Assembly (NCBI RefSeq): GCF_014651855.1
Contig: NZ_BMXR01000016.1
Coordinates: forward strand, 41,498-105,497
From: Saccharospirillum salsuginis
GTDB taxonomy: Bacteria; Pseudomonadota; Gammaproteobacteria; Pseudomonadales; Natronospirillaceae
Direction of reading: 5' to 3'
Length of the DNA: 64,000 nucleotides
Shown here: positions 9,933 through 17,988 of the stretch, piece after piece
How the letters are laid out: each line of letters opens with the position of its first letter
How positions within the stretch are numbered: the stretch's first letter is position 1
The notes under the pieces: generated by a model
Databases searched by the model: none
The model's input: only the letters and a program-made list of their open reading frames with translations
Told to the model about the DNA's origin: nothing
Made by a program: the position numbers and the translations under genes

Positions 9933-10319
9933 ATGGATCCTGGGAAAGAGGATTTTCTGTTTTCTTCATCCAATCGAATCATTGAGCTCGACTTCGATGG
10001 CAATGTTCGACGTACGATTCAAAGCTCCTATGTCAGTACGGACACAAAAGTGTATGCGTCAACAACCGGAGTGTGGTGGTTTGTCAACGATAACTCGATC
10101 TTCGCGATACAACCTGACATCATTGAATCTCAGATATCAACGACATGGAGCAGCTTGGAAGGTGGCCAACTGGGTACGCGTTCAATCTGCGTAAGGGATA
10201 CACAATTCCTGAGTGCAACGCAGGATTCAGACGGCAACGGTCTCACGGACTGTATGGACTACTTAACGTCGCTTTCACTGCCAGCAACTAATGTAGAATA
10301 CACACCATTAGAGGGGTAA
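9933..10319 (+). pseudogene. duplicated 3' fragment of the RHS shell gene
   Basis: The encoded 128 residues repeat the C-terminus of the shell protein almost exactly (FSSSNRIIELDFDGNVRRT through DSDGNGLTDCMDYL). A C-to-T change near the end turns a codon into TAA, ending the frame three codons early. There is no 5' part, signal peptide or repeats, so it is a leftover junction and not a gene. It probably marks a displaced plug cassette. Confidence 0.9.
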
Positions 10320-10348
10320 ATGCAATGAGTTGCTATTTAAAAGGGATT
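9957..10348 (+). repeat. 392-bp direct repeat, copy 2
   Basis: Second copy of 7502-7893. It includes the first codons of a second plug gene (ATG followed by SCYLKGI) and stops exactly where the IS66 element begins at about 10349. Confidence 0.95.
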
Positions 10349-11640
10349 GTAACTATTCAGTTCAAATTCTTGAAAAAAGAGCTTGACAGGGTTTTTCCCA
10401 AAAAACAGACATTTTCGCCCACCCTTGCTGCACCTCCATAATCCAATCAACCAAGCCCCTGTCAGCTTACCTAGGCAACGTTCTCTCGAAGCCCGTCCCC
10501 AGGCGGATCCAAAAGAAGAAAACGCCTCAGAATCCCACTCAGAAGGAAAAATTCGTCCTGAAAATTCCATGAGACAATAGAGCCAACCAAGCCACCGACC
10601 CAGCCGTCAATGACGTTAGAGAATATCGACATCAACGCCGCTATCGCAGATGCGGAAAAACTGCGGAAAAACTGCGGAAAAACGATAAACAGATTACGCC
10701 TCCCGTTCGCGCTGTGATGTCTGTGTTGCTTCTCGTCATCAAACTGCTGATGGCGAAGTCCGGAATGAACAGCCGTAACAGCAGCATTCCACCCTCTCAG
10801 GATCAGAACCGGCCGAGAGCCAGAAAATCTTCGGCCAAACGCAAGGCCGGAGGCCAGCCCGGACGCAAGGGCATCACCCTCAGTACCGTCGATAACCCCG
10901 ATCAGATCGATACGCTCAAGCTGGACCGCCGTACCCTGCCACGCGGTAACTGGCGTGTGGTAGGCCATGAATGCCGTCAGGTTATCGACCTGAAAATCCA
11001 TCGTCATGTCATCGAGTACCGCGCCCAGATACTGAAAAATGAACACGGGCAGCGTCGTGTCGCCGAGTTCCCGGACGGCGTGACTCGGCCGGTCCAATAT
11101 GGCTCTACGGTCAAGGCTCATGCCGTCTATCTGTCGATGTTCCAGTTGCTGCCCTATGAGCGGATACAATCCATGTTCACCGACCAGTATGGCATCCCTT
11201 TGAGTGCCGGCAGTCTCGTCAACTTCAATCGCGATGCCTGTTCACGCCTGGCTCCCTTCGAAGGGCTGGCCAGGGAATGGTTGACCGCCGAACCCTTGCT
11301 TCACGCCGACGAAACCGGGCTCAATGTCGATGGCAAACGCCAATGGCTCCATGTCCTGTCCGCCCCAAAGTGCACCTTGTTCAGTCTGTCGCCGAAGCGC
11401 GGCACCGAGGCGATGAACGCCATGGGCGTGCTGCCGGTGTACAAGCGCACGCTGGTGCACGATCATTGGAAACCCTATTACACCTATGCCTGCCTTCATG
11501 CGCTGTGCAACGCTCACCATCTGCGTGAACTGACCTACGCCCATGAGGAGGACGGGCAGCGCTGGGCCAAGAACATGCATACGCTGCTGCTGGAACTGCG
11601 CGATGCCGTTGAACGGGCGGTGGTGCCTTGCACTCAGTAG
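10349..11640 (+). mobile_element. IS66-family element, 5' part (right end missing)
   Basis: The left boundary is defined by the end of the 392-bp repeat; the next bases (GTAACTATTCAG) look like an IS66-group terminus. A non-coding leader of about 260 bases precedes a single transposase frame. Homology ends near 11630, before the last catalytic residue, and no right terminus is visible. It interrupts the eighth codon of a second RHS plug gene. Confidence 0.75.
10610..11640 (+). pseudogene. IS66-family transposase, frameshifted and C-terminally truncated
   Basis: ATG 10610 begins MTLENIDINAAIADAEKL; the frame is then broken by an extra copy of an 11-base unit (CTGCGGAAAAA), visible as a tandem array at about 10652-10681. 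Removing one unit restores a continuous frame into AVMSVLLLVIKLLMAKSG and the rest. The zinc-finger-free linker, GGQPGRKG motif and DDE domain follow: LLHADETGLNVDGK holds the first Asp and LVHDHWKPY the second. The protein stops at VERAVVPCTQ, well short of the usual 450-500 residues, and the catalytic Glu region is missing. Not functional. Confidence 0.88.
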
Positions 11641-11743
11641 GATGGGTGAGGTTTTGCGTAACCCATCAACGTAATTTATCTGCGAGTGAGTCAGCATCTG
11701 GTCGAGGTATAAGTGTTCGAAAAGTGAAAAGTTGGCTGCTACA

Positions 11744-12355
11744 TTAAAGCTTTTTATCATGAGTATTGCTTCCGGCCCTTGTACGATCAAAAGCCTTAAG
11801 TTTGGGTGAGTTCATCGCACGAATGGTCCAGGCCAGCGCAAAGCCGGCCACAAGCACCAGGTTGCCTGCCCCGAACACCAGCTTGATGCGCGACGCCCAG
11901 GTAACCGCCAGCAGGAAACCGTCCGAAGCCGCGTCCGGGAAACGGATGGCCAGGACCAGTCCGACATTTTCGCCGTAATCCGCTATGGTCCCGATCCACG
12001 GGAACAGCACCCAGGCGTGCCAGCGACTGCGTTCACTGAACAATCGCCGGGTCAAAAAGGCCAGAGTCAGGCAGAAGAAGGTGGCCAGTGACAACGGAAA
12101 AACCAGATCCACCGGAAAGAACCGGGTCGCATAGAATGCGAGTCCTTCCGGCCGGGCGGACGCCAGAAATGTCCGCAGGTCGCTCAGCGTGTAGAAAGGA
12201 ATGATATCCGGCGCCTGATAGCCGCCGGTGAGTTCGAGCAGTCTCGGAACGATCGCCAGACCGAACAGTGTGTACAGCGCCGCTGTTGCGATAAACGCCG
12301 CGAGAATGGTTTTCCAGTTCGATGCCCTCTGATAAAACCGGATCAGTCCGTTCAT
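11744..12355 (-). CDS. multi-pass membrane protein of unknown function
   Basis: About 203 residues, starting at ATG 12355 (a TTG lies one codon upstream). Four to five hydrophobic segments are visible: ILAAFIATAALYTLFGLA, FPVDLVFPLSLATFFCL, HAWVLFPWIGTIADYGENVG and FGAGNLVLVAGFALAW. The conserved-looking acidic IADYGEN motif in a membrane segment occurs in uncharacterised inner-membrane proteins. It lies just upstream of, and on the same strand as, the end of the cyclase gene reading frame (33 bases apart), so the cyclase may be transcribed first and this gene second. Confidence 0.7.
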   Translation of the reverse strand: MNGLIRFYQRASNWKTILAAFIATAALYTLFGLAIVPRLLELTGGYQAPDIIPFYTLSDLRTFLASARPEGLAFYATRFFPVDLVFPLSLATFFCLTLAFLTRRLFSERSRWHAWVLFPWIGTIADYGENVGLVLAIRFPDAASDGFLLAVTWASRIKLVFGAGNLVLVAGFALAWTIRAMNSPKLKAFDRTRAGSNTHDKKL

Positions 12356-12388
12356 CAAATCAGCTCCTGGTTTGTGCGCACCGCCGGA

Positions 12389-14635
12389 CTATTTGGATGT
12401 GTGCGTATAAGTACCATCCCAGCCTTCCGGTAGGGCCTGAGATCTCAATTCGATAATCCGCTCCAGATAGACCCGATACAGTTTGGGGCGTTTGCTGTGC
12501 TTGGCCAGCTGCTCGAAGACTTCCCGGGCCGACTCCCATTCCTGGTTCAGGTAAAACCGGTAGGCGGTTTCCAGGCGCGACAGTTCATCGAACCAGTGAT
12601 CGTCCACCTCTTCGACGCGGCCCAGCGGTTCGAACACAGCCACCGGTTCCTGTTTGCCTTTCACCCGGATTCGATCCACGGGCCTGAACACCCAGCCGTC
12701 GATTCGGGCGCGGGTATCCGGGCCAACCAGTATCTTCACGCCATAAAACTTCGTCAGGCTTTCCAGACGCGAGCCCAGGTTCACGGCATCGCCGAGTACG
12801 GTGTAGGCGCGGCGGAAGTTCGAGCCCATGTCGCCGACGTTCATCGGGCCGGTGTTGAGACCGATGCCGACGTCGATGGCGGGGTAGCCGAGTTCGGCCA
12901 ATTCGGGGTTGAGCCGGTCCAGCGTTTTGATCATCTCGTCCGCCGCTTCCAGCGCGTGCAGGGCATGGTCCGGGTCTTCCAGTGGCGCCCCCCAGAACGC
13001 CATAACCATATCGCCGACGTATTTGTCGATGGTGCCCTGGTGGTTGAAGATCACTTCGGTGATCGGCGTGAAGTAGCGGTTGAGCAGGTCTTTCAGTTCG
13101 GTCGCCGACAGCGATTCGGAAATGGTGGTGAAGGAGCGGACGTCCGAGAACAGCACCGTCATGTCCCGGTTCTCGCCCTCGAAGCCATAGGCGTCCGGGT
13201 CGTTCAGCATATGGTCGATGTGCGCCTTGGGCACATACTGGCCAAAGACGTTGGCGATGTGCTGTTTGTTGCGACGCTCGGAAATAAAGCCTTCGAGCAG
13301 GTGCAGGCCACCGAGCGCGAGCGTCAGCAGAATGCTGCTGGCGAGCGGCAGGGCGGCGTTCTGTTCGGCCCAGAAATAGAAATTGATGCTCACCAGGGCG
13401 CCGAGCAAAACCCCGGTGGCGGTTACCAGGCCGATCGGCCCGAGACGGCTGGATATGATGGAAAAGACGACGCCCAGCACCAGCAGCAGGGACGCGATGA
13501 TGGTGTGGGCCGAAACCGGCGTGTAGGGAAAGTCACCGGTCAACAGACCGTTCAACAGGGTGGCGTGCACTTCGACCCCCGGGAACTGGGGCCCGACCGG
13601 GGTGCTGCGCAGGTCGGACAGACCAATGGCCGAGGTGCCGACGAAGACCAGTCCATTTTCGAAGCGGGCGGGGTCGATCCGGCCTTCAAGGACATCGGTG
13701 GCGGAGATATAGGGAAACTGCCCCTGGGGCCCGAGGTAGGGCACCAGCACCCGCCCGGCGTCGTCGGTGCGGATGAACTGGTCGGCGAACTGAATGCCCT
13801 CGATAACGTCGATGGCGCTGTTGAAGCGGGCCGTCTTCAGCTCGATGGCGTCAAGAAAGTAGTAGGCCATGCCGGTGGCCAGAGCCAGCGACGGGTAAAG
13901 GTCTCCTTCGAAACGGGTGACCAGGGGGACGCTGCGCAAGGTGCCGTCCCCGTCGATCTTGGGCGCGATGGAGCCGGCGGTGATGGCCGCTTCCTGCAGG
14001 ATCGGGACGCTGGCGGTGTAGCCGTTGGCGTGGACGACACGCAGGCGCTTGTCCTGTTCCGGCGTCAACGAGAGAATCGGCTGCGGCAACTGCCCGACGC
14101 GAATGCCGGGGTCGTCCTGAAACAGCAAGGGCATGACGACGTCTATGCAGCAAAAGCTGTCGGCCAGAATACGGTCGAATTCGGTGGCCGGAACAAACTC
14201 TTCCATGGCGTCGGCCAGGTTATGCTGACCGTTTTGGCGGGCGCGTTGTTGCAGGTCCCGGGTCGGGTTGGGTTGCGGCTCGGTCATCATGATGTCGAAG
14301 GCGACGACGACGGCGCCGGCTTCGGTCAGCGCCTGGGTGAGGGCGGCGAGTTTGTCCCGGGGCCAGGGCCAGCGGCCCACGGTGTTGAGGCTGCGTTCGT
14401 CGATGTCGACGATCAGGATGTTGGCATCGGCCCGCTCAAAGCGTTGTTCTTCGTGCAGCAGGTTGAAGCGCCAGTCGTACAACAGATAGTCGAGCCGCTT
14501 GATGACGGAGCTCTGGTCGCCCCGGGCGTAGTAAAGGTGGTAGCCGGCCAGCGACAGTGTGATCAACAGGCCGATGATCAAGGCGCTCCAGCGCAGGGCG
14601 TTACGGAACAGGAAATGTGCGGGTTTGGATCGCAT
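12389..14635 (-). CDS. CHASE2-domain class III adenylate/guanylate cyclase
   Basis: I place the start at ATG 14635 (MRSKPAHFLF); upstream codons of the longer frame run through REP-type repeats. The product has about 748 residues: an N-terminal transmembrane helix (about 12-34), an extracytoplasmic CHASE2 sensor (about 40-360, with ILIVDIDERSL and VFVGTSAIGLSDL), three membrane helices (about 375-450) and a class III cyclase domain (about 485-665) with VLFSDVRSFT, a metal-binding Asp in KYVGDMVMAFWG, and GDAVNLGSRLE. It should make cAMP (or cGMP) at the inner membrane in response to an unknown periplasmic signal. The C-terminus after about 680 is a short helical, TPR-like tail. Confidence 0.92.
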   Translation of the reverse strand: MRSKPAHFLFRNALRWSALIIGLLITLSLAGYHLYYARGDQSSVIKRLDYLLYDWRFNLLHEEQRFERADANILIVDIDERSLNTVGRWPWPRDKLAALTQALTEAGAVVVAFDIMMTEPQPNPTRDLQQRARQNGQHNLADAMEEFVPATEFDRILADSFCCIDVVMPLLFQDDPGIRVGQLPQPILSLTPEQDKRLRVVHANGYTASVPILQEAAITAGSIAPKIDGDGTLRSVPLVTRFEGDLYPSLALATGMAYYFLDAIELKTARFNSAIDVIEGIQFADQFIRTDDAGRVLVPYLGPQGQFPYISATDVLEGRIDPARFENGLVFVGTSAIGLSDLRSTPVGPQFPGVEVHATLLNGLLTGDFPYTPVSAHTIIASLLLVLGVVFSIISSRLGPIGLVTATGVLLGALVSINFYFWAEQNAALPLASSILLTLALGGLHLLEGFISERRNKQHIANVFGQYVPKAHIDHMLNDPDAYGFEGENRDMTVLFSDVRSFTTISESLSATELKDLLNRYFTPITEVIFNHQGTIDKYVGDMVMAFWGAPLEDPDHALHALEAADEMIKTLDRLNPELAELGYPAIDVGIGLNTGPMNVGDMGSNFRRAYTVLGDAVNLGSRLESLTKFYGVKILVGPDTRARIDGWVFRPVDRIRVKGKQEPVAVFEPLGRVEEVDDHWFDELSRLETAYRFYLNQEWESAREVFEQLAKHSKRPKLYRVYLERIIELRSQALPEGWDGTYTHTSK

Positions 14636-14671
14636 CGACAGCGTTACAACGATGGAGGTCTTGGCAGCATA

Positions 14672-14710
14672 GCCCGTAGGTCGGATTAGCCGCAAGGCGT
14701 AATCCGACGA
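14672..14710 (+). repeat. REP-type palindrome
   Basis: The segment GTAGGTCGGATTAG, a short centre (CCGCAAGG) and CGTAATCCGAC form a hairpin-capable palindrome of the kind dispersed by RAYT-type enzymes in gammaproteobacteria. It lies in the cyclase upstream region. Confidence 0.7.
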
Positions 14711-14746
14711 TTGCATTGGAGTGAGGATGCTATTCCGGCTCGGACC

Positions 14747-15003
14747 GTAGGGTGGGCACCGCCCACCAATGGAAGGATAAATCGCATCGGAAATGTTCCA
14801 CTGCCCCGGTAATCGAATGGGTGGCTGTGGATTCAGTCGCTGGTTCGTTGTCCTCCCTAGGCTAGCCCGTAGGGTGGGCACCGCCCACCAATGGAAGGAA
14901 TATTTGCCTCGGTAACGCGCCACTGTCTCGTGTAATCGAAGGGGGCTGTGGATTCAGTCCCTGGTTCGTTGTTCTCCCCTGGTGGGCAGTGCCCACCCTA
15001 CGA
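14747..15003 (+). repeat. tandem composite REP array (about 122-bp units)
   Basis: Two direct units start with GTAGGGTGGGCACCGCCCAC at 14747 and 14869 and share most of the following 110 bases (CAATGGAAGGA, then GGCTGTGGATTCAGT, then GGTTCGTTGT). The array is closed at about 14981-15003 by an inverted copy (GGTGGGCAGTGCCCACCCTA). Single copies recur at 58203 and, partially, 63896. It sits between the divergent cyclase and VanZ genes. Confidence 0.85.
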
Positions 15004-15086
15004 ATGAAAATCCCCCTCACAAGCTTGGGCACTCTCCAGCTGAACGCGGTACCATTTCAATCAATCCCCAAAAAAACAAGGACCCG

Positions 15087-15446
15087 ATGTTGAAAAAGCG
15101 ATTCGTCATTCGACTACTTTTCTGGATAGCGTTGATCAGCGTCACCGTGCTGTCGCTGATCCCGGTCGATCACCCGGACATGGCGCCGAACGATAAACTG
15201 AATCATCTACTGGCCTGGGGCGCACTGAGCGTGCTCGCCGGGCTCGGTTGGCGGTACCAGAACTGGTTGTTCTCGGTGTTGCTGGGCTACAGCTTCTTGA
15301 TCGAGCTGCTGCAGGGTATGACGGGCTACCGGATGTTCAGCCTGGCCGATGGCTTCGCCAATGCCCTGGGCATTGGCCTGGCGATCATCGGGGTGCGTCT
15401 GTGGTATAAAGTCGAGGCACGTTTGGATAAGTCCCGAGGATATTGA
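15087..15446 (+). CDS. VanZ-like small membrane protein
   Basis: Start chosen at ATG 15087 (MLKKRFVIRLLFW), 119 residues; the longer frame would start inside REP DNA. Four hydrophobic segments are present. Motifs PNDKLNHLLAWGALS and GYSFLIELLQGMTGYRMFSLADGFANALG are the VanZ-family signature, with conserved Asp/His and Asp-Asn residues in the membrane. Function in this family is unclear outside teicoplanin resistance. It overlaps mgsA by one base (TGATG), suggesting translational coupling. Confidence 0.85.
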   Translation: MLKKRFVIRLLFWIALISVTVLSLIPVDHPDMAPNDKLNHLLAWGALSVLAGLGWRYQNWLFSVLLGYSFLIELLQGMTGYRMFSLADGFANALGIGLAIIGVRLWYKVEARLDKSRGY

Positions 15447-15892
15447 TGAGCGAAAAGCAACGCAGTGTCGCCCTGGTGGCGCACGACAACAAGAAGCAGG
15501 AGCTGGTGGCCTGGGCGAAGGAGAATCAGTCTCTGTTCGAAACGCTGGGCATCTATGCGACCGGGACGACCGGCAAGTTGATCGAGAAGGGCTTGAACCG
15601 GTCGGTGAACAAGCTGTTGAGCGGCCCGCTGGGCGGTGACCAGCAGATTGGGGCGAAGATCGCGGAGGGTCATATCGATCTGCTGATTTTCTTTTGGGAC
15701 CCACTGGAGCCGCAGCCGCACGATCCGGACATCAAGGCACTGCTGCGCATTGCGGCGCTGTACAACATTCCGGTGGCCTGCAACCGCGCCAGCGCCGATT
15801 ACATGATCCAGTCGCCGTTGTTGCATGGCGAATATCGGCCCGCGAAGCCGGATTTTTCGATCTACACTCAGCGCATCACACCGGCCGGCTAA
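15446..15892 (+). CDS. mgsA: methylglyoxal synthase
   Basis: 148 residues from ATG 15446. It converts dihydroxyacetone phosphate to methylglyoxal and phosphate, a bypass of lower glycolysis under phosphate limitation or sugar-phosphate stress. Hallmarks are ALVAHDNKK at the N-terminus, YATGTTGKLIE, the phosphate-binding SGPLGGDQQIGAKI, and FFWDPLEPQPHDPDIKALLR with the catalytic Asp region. Length is normal for the family. It overlaps the stop of the VanZ-like gene. Confidence 0.96.
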   Translation: MSEKQRSVALVAHDNKKQELVAWAKENQSLFETLGIYATGTTGKLIEKGLNRSVNKLLSGPLGGDQQIGAKIAEGHIDLLIFFWDPLEPQPHDPDIKALLRIAALYNIPVACNRASADYMIQSPLLHGEYRPAKPDFSIYTQRITPAG

Positions 15893-15922
15893 CAGGGGCG
15901 TACCCATCCCCGGGGAGGCAGC

Positions 15923-16192
15923 ATGGTTGAGGTCAGTTTTACCCAGAATCTGCAGCGGCATGTGGAATGCCATGCGTTGCAGGTGGCCGACGGGACGCTG
16001 GCCGAGGTGCTGGAGCGGGTGTTCGAGGTGTACCCGGCGCTGAAGGATTACGTACTGACCGAGCAGGGCGAGCTGCGCAAGCATGTGATGCTCGCCATCG
16101 ATCAGCAGTTGGTTCAAGGGGCCCTGCCGGCGCGGCAGCGGCTGAATTCAGGCAGTCGCTTGCATGTGATGCAAGCGCTATCGGGAGGGTGA
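15923..16192 (+). CDS. MoaD/ThiS-like beta-grasp protein with C-terminal Gly-Gly
   Basis: 89 residues, starting MVEVSFTQNLQRHVE, with the MoaD/ThiS pattern: GTLAEVLERVFEVYPALKDYV, then HVMLAIDQQLV, and the extreme C-terminus MQALSGG. A terminal GG is what an E1-like enzyme adenylates and thiocarboxylates in sulfur-carrier proteins, or conjugates in ubiquitin-like proteins. No MoeB/ThiF-like gene is in the window. The stop is four bases before the next gene, a BNR-propeller protein, and the two are surely co-transcribed. Partnership with that propeller, not molybdopterin or thiamine synthesis, is suggested by context. Confidence 0.85.
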   Translation: MVEVSFTQNLQRHVECHALQVADGTLAEVLERVFEVYPALKDYVLTEQGELRKHVMLAIDQQLVQGALPARQRLNSGSRLHVMQALSGG

Positions 16193-16196
16193 TGCC

Positions 16197-17276
16197 ATGA
16201 ACAGGGTGCTGTTGTCGACACGCAAGGGGCTGGTTGAGTTGTCCGGTCGCGATGGTGGTCTGCACTATGACAAGACGCATTTTATCGGCGATCCGGTGTC
16301 GGTGACGGCGACGGATGCCGAGGGCCGCTGGTGGGCGGCGCTGAATCTCGGCCATTTCGGGACCAAGCTGCACCGCTCCGAAGACCGGGGGCGGACCTGG
16401 CGGGAAATCGCCGTGCCCGCCTATCCGGAAAAACCCGAGGATCCGGACGACCCCAATACCTGGACGCTGCAACAGATCTGGTGTCTGGAGGTCGATCCCA
16501 AGGTGCCGGGTCGGCTCTGGGCCGGCACCATACCGGGCGGATTGTTCCGCTCCGACGACTACGGCGACAGCTGGGTGCTGAACGAGGCGCTCTGGTCGGT
16601 GCCGGAACGCAAGGGCTGGTTCGGCGGCGGTTACGATCAGCCGGGCATCCATTCCGTGGCCATTCACCCGCAGGACTCGAACCATCTGACGGTGGGCGTG
16701 AGTTGCGGCGGAGTCTGGAAAAGCCACGACGGTGGCGACAGTTGGACGCTGGTGGGCGAAGGGCTGCGCGCAGCCTTCATGCCGGAGGATATGCAGTTCA
16801 ACAAGGCGATCCAGGACGTGCACCGTCTGGTGGTCTCGCCGACAGACCCGAACCGTGTCTGGGTGCAGCATCACAACGGCGTTTTCGTCTCCAGCGACGG
16901 CGCGGAGACCTTCACCGAACTCGAACCCGAACCCAGTGCCTTTGGTTTCGCCGTGGCCGTGCACCCGACCGACCCGGACCGGGCCTGGTTCGTGCCCGGC
17001 AAGAAGGACGAATTCCGCTATCCGGTGGACCTGGCCATGCTGGTGAACCGTACCAACGACGCCGGCAAGCGCTTCACCGCTCAACGCGAGGGGCTGCCGC
17101 AAGAGGCCTGTTTCGACCTGGTCTATCGCCATGGGCTGGCGGTGGACGATACCGGCGATCGCCTGGTCATGGGGTCGACCACCGGCAATGTCTGGTTCAG
17201 CGATGATGGCGGGTCGAGGTGGCAATCGGTGAGCACCCACATGCCACCGATCTACGCGGTGGCCTTCGCAGAGTGA
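16197..17276 (+). CDS. BNR/sialidase-like beta-propeller protein
   Basis: 359 residues without a signal peptide, so probably cytoplasmic. Asp-box/BNR repeats recur: SEDRGRTWREIA, SDDYGDSWVL, SHDGGDSWTLVG, SSDGAETFTEL and SDDGGSRWQSV, consistent with a six- or seven-bladed propeller of the sortilin/exo-sialidase type. Such proteins are often annotated as glycosyl hydrolases without proof; I see no sialidase Arg triad assignment from sequence alone. It follows the MoaD-like gene by four bases. Confidence 0.85.
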   Translation: MNRVLLSTRKGLVELSGRDGGLHYDKTHFIGDPVSVTATDAEGRWWAALNLGHFGTKLHRSEDRGRTWREIAVPAYPEKPEDPDDPNTWTLQQIWCLEVDPKVPGRLWAGTIPGGLFRSDDYGDSWVLNEALWSVPERKGWFGGGYDQPGIHSVAIHPQDSNHLTVGVSCGGVWKSHDGGDSWTLVGEGLRAAFMPEDMQFNKAIQDVHRLVVSPTDPNRVWVQHHNGVFVSSDGAETFTELEPEPSAFGFAVAVHPTDPDRAWFVPGKKDEFRYPVDLAMLVNRTNDAGKRFTAQREGLPQEACFDLVYRHGLAVDDTGDRLVMGSTTGNVWFSDDGGSRWQSVSTHMPPIYAVAFAE

Positions 17277-17385
17277 TTGACACCCCGGCATGATATCTTG
17301 CCACAGCTTTGATCCGGAGCACTTTCCTTTGCGGGCGGCGCTGTTAAGATGCGCCGCCCTTTAGCAGTAGCGGGAGCCCGTTCCG

Positions 17386-17988
17386 TTGAAACAGAAAAGC
17401 ACCCATTCCATTCCCGAAGACCTGTTCGCCCTGTTGACCGGGGCCTTGTTCGTGTCCTTCGGCCTGTTGTTGTTCAAGGATCAGGGGTTTTTGACCGGTG
17501 GCACGGCCGGGTTGGCGCTGATCATCACGAAAGTCAGCGATTTCTCCTTTGGCCAGGTTTTCTTCGTCATCAACCTGCCATTCTATTGGCTGGCTATCCG
17601 GCGAATGGGGTGGCGGTTCACGATCAACACCTTCATTTCGGTCGCCTCGGTCTCGGTATTGGCCGACAACCTGCACCGGGTGATTTCCCTGGGCCCGGTC
17701 CATCCGGTATTCGCCGCCATCATGGGCGGCTTTATGATCGGCACCGGCATGCTGATCCTGTTTCGGCATGTCTCCAGCCTGGGCGGGGTCGGCATCCTTG
17801 CCCTCTATCTACAGGATCGCTTCAAGCTCAGCGCCGGCCGGGTGCAGATGGGTGTGGACGTGGCCATTGTCTGCATCGGCTTCTTCCTGGTGCCGCTGGT
17901 CGTGTTGGCGTTGTCCGTGCTGGGCGCCCTGGCGCTGAACCTGGTGATCGCCCTGAATCACAAGCCCGGCCGCTACCAGATCACCTGA
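17386..17988 (+). CDS. YitT-family inner-membrane protein
   Basis: 200 residues, apparently starting at TTG 17386, with GGGAG upstream as ribosome binding site; no ATG gives the full first helix. Five to six hydrophobic helices and the conserved GLLLFKDQGFLTGGTAGLAL segment are typical of YitT/DUF161 N-terminal regions, but the C-terminal cytoplasmic DUF2179 domain of Bacillus homologues is absent, as in proteobacterial short forms. Function is not established. Its stop directly abuts the convergent stop of the binding-protein gene (TGATCA). Confidence 0.85.
   Translation: MKQKSTHSIPEDLFALLTGALFVSFGLLLFKDQGFLTGGTAGLALIITKVSDFSFGQVFFVINLPFYWLAIRRMGWRFTINTFISVASVSVLADNLHRVISLGPVHPVFAAIMGGFMIGTGMLILFRHVSSLGGVGILALYLQDRFKLSAGRVQMGVDVAIVCIGFFLVPLVVLALSVLGALALNLVIALNHKPGRYQIT

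Noticed and set aside
12497..14689. 730-codon open frame on the plus strand opposite the cyclase gene
   Set aside because: It is an antisense shadow of a GC-rich coding gene; the minus-strand frame has clear CHASE2 and cyclase motifs, while the plus-strand product shows only low-complexity G/V/Q-rich sequence.
16197..17276. Sialidase enzyme activity for the BNR protein
   Set aside because: Asp-box repeats define a propeller but not catalysis, there is no signal peptide, and I could not assign the sialidase active-site residues.
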